Shown here: one piece after another, positions 9,269 through 15,773 of the stretch | Layout: each line of letters starts with the position of its first letter | How positions within the stretch are numbered: position 1 is the first letter of the stretch | DNA from: CAKXIK01 sp050947015 | GTDB lineage: Bacteria; Bacillota; Clostridia; Oscillospirales; Acutalibacteraceae | Direction: 5' to 3' | DNA length: 59,617 nucleotides | NCBI GenBank assembly: GCA_050947015.1 | Contig: JBMNVT010000014.1 | Coordinates: 1 to 59,617, forward strand | The notes under the pieces: generated by a model | Database searches by the model: none | Told to the model about the DNA's origin: nothing | What the model saw: the letters and a program-made list of their open reading frames with translations, nothing else | Program-made: the position numbers and the translations under genes

Positions 9269-9440
9269 CCAGCTGCCTCCTTTAATTTGCGGTTAATGTA
9301 ATAAATGTTGAACAGGGTTCCATACCCCCTATTGTAATACATTTTACCGAAAATAGAAACCGAATTTTTGTGCACAGTTAATCGGACAATATTCACTCTG
9401 CGCGGCATTGGGAGGCAAATGGGGTCGGCCAAAGCACAGC

Positions 9441-9483
9441 AAAAACCGCCGCTCTTTCGGAACTTTCCGAAAAACGCGGCGGT
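9441..9483 (-). terminator. Terminator of the GGDEF/HD-GYP gene
   Basis: On the minus strand ACCGCCGC pairs with GCGGCGGT, with an inner TTTCGGAA/TTCCGAAA stem, followed by TTTTTT. It sits just past the stop codon at 9490. Confidence 0.75.
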
Positions 9484-9489
9484 ATCGGT

Positions 9490-11154
9490 TCAGATTTTTT
9501 TCAACATTTGTATAAACTCTTCGACCAGCTCCGGGTCAAACTGAGTGCCGGAGCATCGCTGCAGTTCCGCAATGGCCTGCTCCTGTGTCATTTTCTTTTT
9601 ATAAGGCCGGTCGTTGACCATCGCATCGTAGGAATCGGCAATAGTTAACACACGGGAAAGCCGGTTCAGCTTTGAACCGGGCACCCCGTAGGGATAGCCT
9701 TTGCCGTCGTACCGCTCGTGATGCTGCAGAATCAGCGTGACAACCTCGTCAAAGCCGCCGATCTGCTGAACAATTTCCGCACCGTACACCGGGTGTTTTT
9801 TCAGCTCTGCCCACTGTTCGTCGGAAAGCGGCGACGAGGCGATGAGCAGGTCCTTCTGATAATTGATTTTGCCAAGGTCGTGCATGTATGCGCCGACCAT
9901 CAGCGTGCGCGCATCCTCCCGGCTCAGATTCAGCTGTCGTGCCATCATCCAGCAGTATTTTGCCACGCGGTTGGTGTGGTTATAGGTATAATCGTCGCGG
10001 GAGTTGATGACGGAGATCAGCGCCCGCATGGAGGTCAGCGTATTGTGCAGCTTCAAATCGGAGGAATTGTCAATCTCTTCAAACATGGAGGAAAAAACCT
10101 CCACTCGGTTGCGGTTCAGGAATTTTGCATTATACAGCGCCGTGTCCGCACGGGCAATCATATCCATATAGGTATGCATGGAGGGAGAAATTTCTGCAAT
10201 GCCGACAGAAACGGTCAGGTTTACATGGTAGGGGTTTTCCTTCTCATCCACGCACAGCGTCTGCCCCAAATGAACCCGAAACGCGTCGATCAGTTCAGAA
10301 GCCTGCTTAGCGGAAAAGTTGCGCAGAATAACGGAAAACTCGTCGCCGCCATACCGAAAAATTCCGTCTGTGGTGGGAAAATGCTTTTTCATCTCCTCTA
10401 CCACGCGCACCAGTACCGCATCGCCGCGCTGATGCCCATAGGTATCGTTGTATTCTTTAAAGTGATCGATATCGAGCATGGCAAGGCAAAGCGCCTGTCC
10501 TTCTTTGCGGCTGGCCTCAAAGTCCTGTTCGAACACTTCAAAAAAGTGCCGATGATTGTAACAGGAGGTCAGTCCGTCACGGTTGGCGTGATCCTTGAGC
10601 ATGTCAATAAAATGTCCTTCCATGGAGGAATAATAACCCAGCGTCCATGCGATAGAGATGAACATGGCGATCATCGCGACATCGTTTTCCAAATAATTGC
10701 CGGGGATATTATTAAAAAGCCCCCAGATATCGGTAGACACCACAAGGGCGGAGGAAATTCCGGAAACAACAAAGCCCAGGGTAATGCCGTATTCAATTGC
10801 ATGGGAGATAATCAGGTACAAAAACAGAAATTTGTAAGAGCTGGTTGGCCCATCGCTGCAGTAGATGGCGAGCATAATCAGCAGAAAAAAGATGGTCAGT
10901 TCCAGCACGGTGTAAATGCGGCTGCGGGAATTCCTTTTGTCCAGCATTTTCCACAACAGCATAATCAGCCCGATCACAGCTCCGGTAAACAGTTCGGCAA
11001 ACAGCGTGCTTTTGTAATCGTTGGTTGGAACAGAGATGCTTTGCGGAAAAATCCTTTGAAAAACTGGTACGGCCGTAAAAAGAATGGTTAAAATTTTGAG
11101 CGTAAACAGAATAATTTTCAGTTTTTGGCTTCTGCTGCGTTCAAAATCAGTCAT
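9490..11154 (-). CDS. Membrane GGDEF plus HD-GYP c-di-GMP enzyme
   Basis: 554 residues. Residues 1-185 hold about six membrane helices with no recognised ligand domain. The GGDEF diguanylate cyclase domain (about 190-355) has the intact motif RYGGDEF at 267-273 and no RxxD inhibitory site just before it. The HD-GYP phosphodiesterase domain (about 375-550) keeps HDLGK at 425-429 and HHERYDGKGYP at about 478. Both halves look catalytically intact, so the protein could make and break c-di-GMP. It follows the agr-like operon, 167 bases after agrD and beyond a terminator, so it probably has its own promoter. A c-di-GMP riboswitch controls that neighbouring operon. AAGAAGGGA precedes the ATG. Confidence 0.9.
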   Translation of the reverse strand: MTDFERSRSQKLKIILFTLKILTILFTAVPVFQRIFPQSISVPTNDYKSTLFAELFTGAVIGLIMLLWKMLDKRNSRSRIYTVLELTIFFLLIMLAIYCSDGPTSSYKFLFLYLIISHAIEYGITLGFVVSGISSALVVSTDIWGLFNNIPGNYLENDVAMIAMFISIAWTLGYYSSMEGHFIDMLKDHANRDGLTSCYNHRHFFEVFEQDFEASRKEGQALCLAMLDIDHFKEYNDTYGHQRGDAVLVRVVEEMKKHFPTTDGIFRYGGDEFSVILRNFSAKQASELIDAFRVHLGQTLCVDEKENPYHVNLTVSVGIAEISPSMHTYMDMIARADTALYNAKFLNRNRVEVFSSMFEEIDNSSDLKLHNTLTSMRALISVINSRDDYTYNHTNRVAKYCWMMARQLNLSREDARTLMVGAYMHDLGKINYQKDLLIASSPLSDEQWAELKKHPVYGAEIVQQIGGFDEVVTLILQHHERYDGKGYPYGVPGSKLNRLSRVLTIADSYDAMVNDRPYKKKMTQEQAIAELQRCSGTQFDPELVEEFIQMLKKI

Positions 11155-11221
11155 AAAAAGGTCCCTTCTTTAAATGTATATGGTAGCACGCAGTGATTAT
11201 CCAATCCGGAAAAGCATAATA

Positions 11222-11262
11222 GAAAAAGCGCCGCAACCCCTGCGATGCAAAGGCTGCGGTGC
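11222..11262 (-). terminator. Terminator after agrD
   Basis: On the minus strand GCACCGCAGCC pairs with GGTTGCGGCGC (one mismatch, one G-U), followed by TTTTT. It separates agrD from the GGDEF/HD-GYP gene. Confidence 0.7.
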
Positions 11263-11320
11263 CTCTTTTGCGGGTCCAGCTGTTCAATTCATCCTGCAAA
11301 GGGATGAGCCGGAATGCGCT

Positions 11321-11446
11321 TTATTTAGAAAGGCATTCGGGCTCTTCCGGCTGGTAAATAAACCAGAAGCAGGCGGAGGTAGCAGCAATGGACGCCAGGA
11401 GGGTTGCAGCTACGGCAACGGCTCCCAAGATTTTGTTTTTCAGCAT
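11321..11446 (-). CDS. agrD: AgrD-type cyclic (thio)lactone autoinducer propeptide
   Basis: 41 residues. AgrD is cut and cyclised by AgrB to give a secreted quorum-sensing peptide. The N-terminal leader (residues 1-25) is an amphipathic helix with Lys3 and Lys5 followed by Ala/Leu/Val residues. The core begins at Cys26 (ACFWFIYQPEEPECLSK), and the acidic QPEEPE tail is typical of clostridial members. By analogy with the CLWFT-type clostridial peptides, the mature ring is probably Cys26 to Ile30, a five-residue thiolactone; this is inference. A perfect AAGGAGGAA ribosome binding site precedes the ATG. It lies 51 bases after agrB and ends at a terminator. Confidence 0.85.
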   Translation of the reverse strand: MLKNKILGAVAVAATLLASIAATSACFWFIYQPEEPECLSK

Positions 11447-11497
11447 GACAATTCCTCCTTACAGAATTTTTTATTCTAACGGAAGTTTCCGTTAGGA

Positions 11498-12133
11498 TCA
11501 ATTTAAGCGCCGGAATGGGGCTTCCATAGCGTTCACGAGCCGCTGGCCGGGTTTTGTAAGCGTAAACGTTTGCCAAACGGTTCCCGAAAGAATCGAAAAG
11601 GTAATGCTCAGAGAAGAAAACGGCAGAATTCCTTCCGGTAGCGCCAGAACAGCCGCCAGAAGAAGGTAGATTGCCAACAGCACAAAGGTGTTTCTGCGCA
11701 GGCGGGCAATTTTTTTCGGGTCACGCAGCGGCTTGTTTGGTGATTCCACCGGAACCAGCTTCCAGGAAATCAGCACACACGCCGCGCCAAGAACCACGGT
11801 CAAAACCAGCGCGGCCCATGAACCCGCCAACGGGAATATGTAGCGGGAAAGCACCGCCAGCGTTGTCAGAACAATCCCGGTCAGAATCAGGCAGCCGGTC
11901 AGGGAAGAAGCGTGAGCACCGCCTTCTTGCTTTCGCAGCAGAACAACAGAAAAGAAAACAGCCAAAGCCTGAGGAAAGAAACCAAAGCAAAGGCCGAGCA
12001 GCACAAGCAGCAAAAAAATAACCGTCGTCTGCAGTAGGGCTACCAGACCGTACCGCACAACCGCGTGCTGCTCTTCCGTATAATGAAACTGCTCCGCAAT
12101 TGTATCGGCAAGATGGTCTAAAAATTGTTCCAT
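11498..12133 (-). CDS. agrB: AgrB-family peptide-processing endopeptidase
   Basis: 211 residues. AgrB is a membrane cysteine protease that removes the AgrD C-terminal tail and forms the thiolactone ring. The catalytic pair is visible as His74 and Cys81 (GGAHASSLTGC), with the +7 spacing of Staphylococcus AgrB. The N-terminus (TEEQHAVVRYGL) matches the family, and about five to six hydrophobic helices follow. The open frame extends 17 codons upstream, but ATG 12133 has AAAGGAAG 10 bases before it and gives the normal N-terminus. The C-terminal 60 residues (after about 150) add helices ending in APFRRLN. It sits between a sensor-like membrane protein and agrD in one operon. Confidence 0.88.
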   Translation of the reverse strand: MEQFLDHLADTIAEQFHYTEEQHAVVRYGLVALLQTTVIFLLLVLLGLCFGFFPQALAVFFSVVLLRKQEGGAHASSLTGCLILTGIVLTTLAVLSRYIFPLAGSWAALVLTVVLGAACVLISWKLVPVESPNKPLRDPKKIARLRRNTFVLLAIYLLLAAVLALPEGILPFSSLSITFSILSGTVWQTFTLTKPGQRLVNAMEAPFRRLN

Positions 12134-12202
12134 GGAGTAAGAGCTTCCTTTCCGCGCTGCTGCGAATTTCAGGGCATCCCACATCGCCGGAAATGCGTCG
12201 GT

Positions 12203-12721
12203 TCAGGCGTCAGTTCCCTGTTGCTGTATTTCATCCAGCGGATTTTCCGGTTTTTTGATTCGTCTGTTTTCCATCACAAGGTAATACACCAGCGTAATAA
12301 TCAGGGAAAGAATCGTTGCTGGAATGCCGTAAACAAATTTGCTGACTGTGTTGGTGATGACTTCGGCAAAACGCTCTTTGCCCAACAGAAGATTTAAAAA
12401 CAACATATTGCCAATTTCGCCGACAAATAAAATCAGCGTCATAAACAAAGCGCTGCGGATGGAACGATTGATCGGGAATTTCAAGTACCAAATGCTCACC
12501 AATGCCGTAATCATCATGATGAAAAGAGTGTGAACCCCATAGCTGAGCGGAAGATTGCGTACCAGCACCGACCCAACAAAGACAATCCCAACTCCGAACA
12601 GATATTGAGGCATTGCAATTTTTCTGCGGCAAAAAGCGTATACGCCCAACATAATGATAAAGCACTGTGCCAAATAACACAGAATATATTCAAAAATAAT
12701 TCTTTCCATTATTTGCATCAT
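12203..12721 (-). CDS. Kinase-less sensor-like membrane protein in the agr operon
   Basis: 172 residues with five or six membrane helices and a short charged C-terminal tail (after about residue 148). The helix pattern resembles the N-terminal sensor half of AgrC-type histidine kinases, but there is no dimerisation, H-box or ATPase domain. The protein stops a few residues after the last helix. The start is ATG 12721, with GGAAGGA eight bases before it; TTG 12739 is the alternative. It lies 27 bases after the DUF5317 gene and 69 before agrB. It may be a receptor, a scaffold or an unrelated membrane protein. The AgrC resemblance is my reading of topology, not a proven homology. Confidence 0.65.
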   Translation of the reverse strand: MMQIMERIIFEYILCYLAQCFIIMLGVYAFCRRKIAMPQYLFGVGIVFVGSVLVRNLPLSYGVHTLFIMMITALVSIWYLKFPINRSIRSALFMTLILFVGEIGNMLFLNLLLGKERFAEVITNTVSKFVYGIPATILSLIITLVYYLVMENRRIKKPENPLDEIQQQGTDA

Positions 12722-12748
12722 TTGTTCATCCTTCCGCAAAATTAACCG

Positions 12749-13333
12749 TTATAAGTCCCGGTCTGCATCGGAACCCGAACGGGGCGCACCGGAGCTTCTT
12801 AAAGGGCAAACGGCACGCACCACTGCGTAAATGATAATAAAGGTAAAGGAATGTACCAAAAGATCCCCGACACTGAGAATGCAGTACCCGAGGTCGATGT
12901 AATCCGCCAGAAAAGCAAGCTTTACAGAAGAATCTCCGACTATGTGAATCGTATCGCCCGCTGCGGCAAAATCGGGTGTAAAGTAACCTGTCCATCGTGA
13001 AAGCGTCGCAAAAACCGGCATTTTCCCGCCGTTTGCGTTCATCACGACCCGGTTTAAAAGTGTGCCGGCGGCAACAGCGCCTGCACCGGAAATGGCGGGC
13101 ACATAAAGCCGGTGGACAAGAATCGGAACCAGCAGCACCAAAAAATAGAGCCGCTTAATCCACGACGCATACGGTACAAAACCGTAATAACCGCAAAAGG
13201 CTGAAACCTGAACACCGATGTAGCAAAGCTCCAGAACAAAATAGGGAATCAGGCTTTTTTGGCAAAATACAACTCCCACCCGCCTGCCCCGCAGACGGCC
13301 GGCCAGCAGAGCAAGAAAAAAGAACAGCAGCAT
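12749..13333 (-). CDS. DUF5317-like integral membrane protein
   Basis: 194 residues, family of unknown function. The N-terminus MLLFFFLALLAGRLRGR and the C-terminal LADYIDLGYCILSVGDLLVH resemble DUF5317 proteins. About five hydrophobic segments are visible, and the C-terminal tail is basic and polar. The frame is open to a TTG at 13429, but ATG 13333 is better. GGAAGCGGG stands seven bases before it, the family-type N-terminus begins there, and the upstream extension would overlap the leader terminator and riboswitch. It is the first gene of the c-di-GMP-controlled operon, so its expression should be the most directly tied to the riboswitch. Confidence 0.72.
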   Translation of the reverse strand: MLLFFFLALLAGRLRGRRVGVVFCQKSLIPYFVLELCYIGVQVSAFCGYYGFVPYASWIKRLYFLVLLVPILVHRLYVPAISGAGAVAAGTLLNRVVMNANGGKMPVFATLSRWTGYFTPDFAAAGDTIHIVGDSSVKLAFLADYIDLGYCILSVGDLLVHSFTFIIIYAVVRAVCPLRSSGAPRSGSDADRDL

Positions 13334-13354
13334 GACAATCCCGCTTCCGGCAAA

Positions 13355-13378
13355 CAAAAAAGACGCCGACGCGGCGCC
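13355..13378 (-). terminator. Leader terminator acting as riboswitch expression platform
   Basis: On the minus strand GGCGCCG, loop CGT, CGGCGTC (one G-U) is followed by TTTTTT. It is located between the riboswitch aptamer and the DUF5317 ATG, only 22 bases before that ATG. A GGCTCCGGCC element just upstream could pair with the GGCGCC arm to form an antiterminator. Confidence 0.72.
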
Positions 13379-13414
13379 TTGGATCAAACATTCCGGCTGC
13401 AAACGGCCGGAGCC

Positions 13415-13505
13415 TTTTGCAGCTGGCAATCATATATGCTGATGCATACACAGACCCTGTAGCTTTGCGTCACTGTCTTTCAACAGATTTGCCCGTTATG
13501 TTATC
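13415..13505 (-). ncRNA. Cyclic-di-GMP class I (GEMM) riboswitch aptamer
   Basis: The minus strand reads CGGGCAAA, then a short stem capped by TTGAAAG, then GACGCAAAGC, TACAGGGTCT, a variable stem, and GATTGCCAGCTGC. This order is the conserved GEMM-I layout: GGGCAAA, the GAAA tetraloop, GACGCAAAGC, the (A)GGGxCT segment and the GCCAG-type receptor arm, as in clostridial examples. It lies downstream of a consensus promoter and upstream of an intrinsic terminator, so c-di-GMP probably switches transcription of the agr-like operon. Whether the ligand turns it on or off cannot be decided by eye. Confidence 0.88.
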
Positions 13506-13582
13506 TTGATTTTACATTAGAATTTTCTGTAGACATGTTAAGAAAAATATTTTTTCTTCGCCTTATATGTCTATATACTTCT

Positions 13583-13610
13583 ATTGTAATACCTTTCAAA
13601 AGTTTGTCAA
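13583..13610 (-). promoter_or_regulatory. Promoter of the riboswitch-agr operon
   Basis: On the minus strand TTGACA (13605-13610), 16-base spacer, TACAAT (13583-13588), about 80 bases upstream of the aptamer. Confidence 0.75.
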
Positions 13611-13764
13611 GAAAAAACGCATTTTTACCCATCATTTAGGTCAAAAAATAGGGTTGATTTAGAAAACTTAAGAAAATCTTTTTATAGCATTGAGATTCAG
13701 ATCAAATAGTATCTTATAATTAATTGCATATTTTTAAAATGATGGAACAAAAGACCGCTGTGGT

Positions 13765-13790
13765 GTGCTTCGGGAAAGCCGTCCGCGAAA
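13765..13790 (+). repeat. 26-bp direct repeat, left copy
   Basis: Begins GTGCTTCGGGAAAGCC and ends GTCCGCGAAA. It is identical to 15597-15622, and the two bound the Nudix cassette. Confidence 0.9.
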
Positions 13791-13817
13791 CTTATTATAA
13801 CAATTTTCCCAGAATTA

Positions 13818-13846
13818 TTGTGAACGCAATGATTATATGGTATAAT
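13818..13846 (+). promoter_or_regulatory. Promoter of the XRE/Nudix cassette
   Basis: TTGTGA (13818-13823), 17-base spacer, TATAAT (13841-13846), 44 bases before the XRE start. Confidence 0.65.
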
Positions 13847-13890
13847 AGGATGAAATCGTTTGCACTACTGAAATACCGGAGGTAAACACA

Positions 13891-14119
13891 ATGGCTATCA
13901 GTTAAGGGCAAACTTTGGAAACTTCTCATTGACCGTGATATGAAAAAGAAAGACCTTATGGCGCTTGTCGGTGTAAGCCAATCGTCGATCACAAAAATGG
14001 GACACAATGATAATATCAATACTGAAGTATTGGTGAAAATCTGTCTTGCGCTCAACTGTAATATTGGCGACATCGCAGAGATCATTTTGCCAGAGGAAGA
14101 ACAAGGAGTAAAATTATGA
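13891..14119 (+). pseudogene. Frameshifted XRE-family helix-turn-helix regulator
   Basis: The expected product is a solitary Cro/CI-type DNA-binding domain of about 75 residues. ATG 13891 follows a perfect GGAGG, but after MAIS the frame hits TAA at 13903. One frame over, the protein continues as GKLWKLLIDRDMKKKDLMA and then VGVSQSSITKMG, VKICLALNCNIGDI and a stop overlapping the next ATG (TTATGA at 14115-14119). Inserting one base near 13903 would restore the usual N-terminus of this family, so a 1-bp deletion is the simple reading. A sequencing error is possible. The first in-frame downstream ATG would lose helix 1. It is coupled to the Nudix gene by a 3-4 base overlap. Confidence 0.75.
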
Positions 14120-14559
14120 GAGCACCGTTTCAAATACTTGCAATACCATACAGAATGATTAACGGACAATTACAGTATTGTGTGTTTCATCGCGCAGACT
14201 TCGACCAATGGCAATTCATAGCCGGTGGCGGTGAAGACGATGAATCTCCGGTACAGGCAGCCAAGCGTGAAATATCGGAGGAAGGCGGAGTCATAGTTGA
14301 TAACATCATTGAACTGAAGTCAATGTGCTATATTCCAACCGATATTTTCCCGAAGCTTTATTTGTACAACTGGCCTGAGGATACTTATGTTGTGCCGGAA
14401 TACGCATTTGGGTTTGAATGCGCAGATGAAATTGAACTATCCCACGAGCATACTGAATGTGTATGGCTTACATATGAGAATGCCTATGCAAAGTTGAAAT
14501 GGGACTCTAACAGGACAGCTTTGTATGAGCTGAACCGCCGTTTGGAAGCACAACATTGA
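14116..14559 (+). CDS. Nudix hydrolase, NudB-like
   Basis: 147 residues. Nudix enzymes hydrolyse nucleoside diphosphates linked to another group. The Nudix box is intact: GGGEDDESPVQAAKREISEE followed by GG, with the catalytic Glu pair. The N-terminus MRAPFQILAIPYR and IAGGGEDD resemble dATP/dihydroneopterin-triphosphate pyrophosphohydrolases. The start overlaps the stop of the frameshifted XRE gene and the next gene follows 18 bases after it, so they form one transcript. Base composition is visibly AT-richer than in neighbouring genes, consistent with transfer. The substrate is unknown. Confidence 0.85.
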   Translation: MRAPFQILAIPYRMINGQLQYCVFHRADFDQWQFIAGGGEDDESPVQAAKREISEEGGVIVDNIIELKSMCYIPTDIFPKLYLYNWPEDTYVVPEYAFGFECADEIELSHEHTECVWLTYENAYAKLKWDSNRTALYELNRRLEAQH

Positions 14560-14577
14560 AATTAACAGGAGATCAAT

Positions 14578-15498
14578 ATGACAAAGGTAACATTTTATAA
14601 ACCAGATAAGACAGCGGATGAAAAACTCAAGTTCGCAGTAATAGCAGCACGCTATCAAGATAAATGGGTATTCTGTCGTCATAAACAGCGAACTACATGG
14701 GAGATTCCAGGTGGTCATCGAGAACCCGATGAAGTAATCGAAGAAACTGCTCGCCGAGAGCTTGCAGAGGAAACTGGCGCTGTGGATGCGGACATTCACA
14801 CTGTGGCAGTATATGAAGTTGAAAAGGATGGTAAACGGTCTTACGGAATGCTATTCTTTGCAAACATAAATAGCCTTGGTGCTTTATCCGATGACAGTGA
14901 AATCGGAGAAATCAGATTGTTCGATGTGCTTCCTGAGAATCTTACATATCCCGAGATACAACCACATTTATATCACGGTACACAAGGATGGCTTAATATA
15001 CAGAGCAATGCTGGAGAAATGTGGGATATCTATGATGAAAACCGCCATTTAACGGGAAGACTTCATCGTAGGGGTGATTTTTTGGAGGATGGTGAATACC
15101 ATCTGGTTGTTCATGTATGGTTGCAAAATAGCAAGGGCGAATTTCTGTTGACCAAACGTTCTCCGAACAAAGGCTTCCCGAATATGTGGGAATCAACTGG
15201 CGGCTCGGCTCTTGCAGGAGACGATAGCATTACGGCAGCATTACGAGAAGTAAAAGAAGAAACAGGACTAACTGCAGATCCTGCCCTTGGAAAATGTGTT
15301 ATCAGCTTTAGACAAGACGATAATTTCGTTGACGTTTGGCTGTTCAAACAGGACTTTAATTTGGATGACGTAATTCTCCAAGAGGGCGAAACCAGCGACA
15401 AGATGTACGCAAGCGTTGAGAAGGTAAAGGAACTTTGTGATAACGGAGTATTCGTTCCATACTCATATCTTCCGCAACTCTTAGACATAGTAAATTGA
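14578..15498 (+). CDS. Tandem two-domain Nudix hydrolase
   Basis: 306 residues containing two Nudix domains. The first (about 1-145) has GGHREPDEVIEETARRELAEE and TG, a complete box resembling YtkD-like enzymes. The second (about 150-306) starts WDIYDENRHLTGRLHRRG, like the IPP-isomerase/YfcD branch, and has the box GGSALAGDDSITAALREVKE followed by ETGL. There Asp replaces the first Glu of the box, while the catalytic REVKEE is kept. ATG 14578 has AGGAGATC before it. The two domains probably act on different substrates, and the second may be weakened. The gene is part of the low-GC cassette. Fusion of these two Nudix types is less common than single-domain forms. Confidence 0.82.
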   Translation: MTKVTFYKPDKTADEKLKFAVIAARYQDKWVFCRHKQRTTWEIPGGHREPDEVIEETARRELAEETGAVDADIHTVAVYEVEKDGKRSYGMLFFANINSLGALSDDSEIGEIRLFDVLPENLTYPEIQPHLYHGTQGWLNIQSNAGEMWDIYDENRHLTGRLHRRGDFLEDGEYHLVVHVWLQNSKGEFLLTKRSPNKGFPNMWESTGGSALAGDDSITAALREVKEETGLTADPALGKCVISFRQDDNFVDVWLFKQDFNLDDVILQEGETSDKMYASVEKVKELCDNGVFVPYSYLPQLLDIVN

Positions 15499-15596
15499 TT
15501 CAATGAATGGAGGCGAAATGCTGTGCAGCTCTTTCATGTCGCCCCTATTCGCTACTTTATTTTTTCCTTTTGTCACTCATCATTGTACAACCTACA

Positions 15597-15622
15597 GTGC
15601 TTCGGGAAAGCCGTCCGCGAAA
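15597..15622 (+). repeat. 26-bp direct repeat, right copy
   Basis: Identical to 13765-13790. It ends five bases before the -35 box of the downstream oxidoreductase operon. Confidence 0.9.
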
Positions 15623-15626
15623 AGGC

Positions 15627-15655
15627 TTGCACTTTTCGCAAGATTGTGCTAAACT
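15627..15655 (+). promoter_or_regulatory. Promoter of the GlpA-like operon
   Basis: TTGCAC (15627-15632), 17-base spacer, TAAACT (15650-15655), immediately after the right repeat copy. Confidence 0.6.
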
Positions 15656-15696
15656 AAATTCGAATTCAAGATTTTGACCCGTTTACGGAGAAATGA

Positions 15697-15745
15697 GAGT
15701 AAGACGGACACAATCATTCGGTTGTGTTGGTCTTGCTCTTTTTTT
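15697..15745 (+). terminator. Leader terminator (possible attenuator) before the GlpA-like gene
   Basis: GAGTAAGAC and ACACAA pair with TTGTGT and GTCTTGCTC, followed by seven T. It lies between the promoter at 15627 and the ribosome binding site at 15756, so the operon needs read-through or antitermination. It could instead only end the Nudix transcript. Confidence 0.7.
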
Positions 15746-15773
15746 GCTGCAAAAAGAGGAGGTTTGTCTGGCA

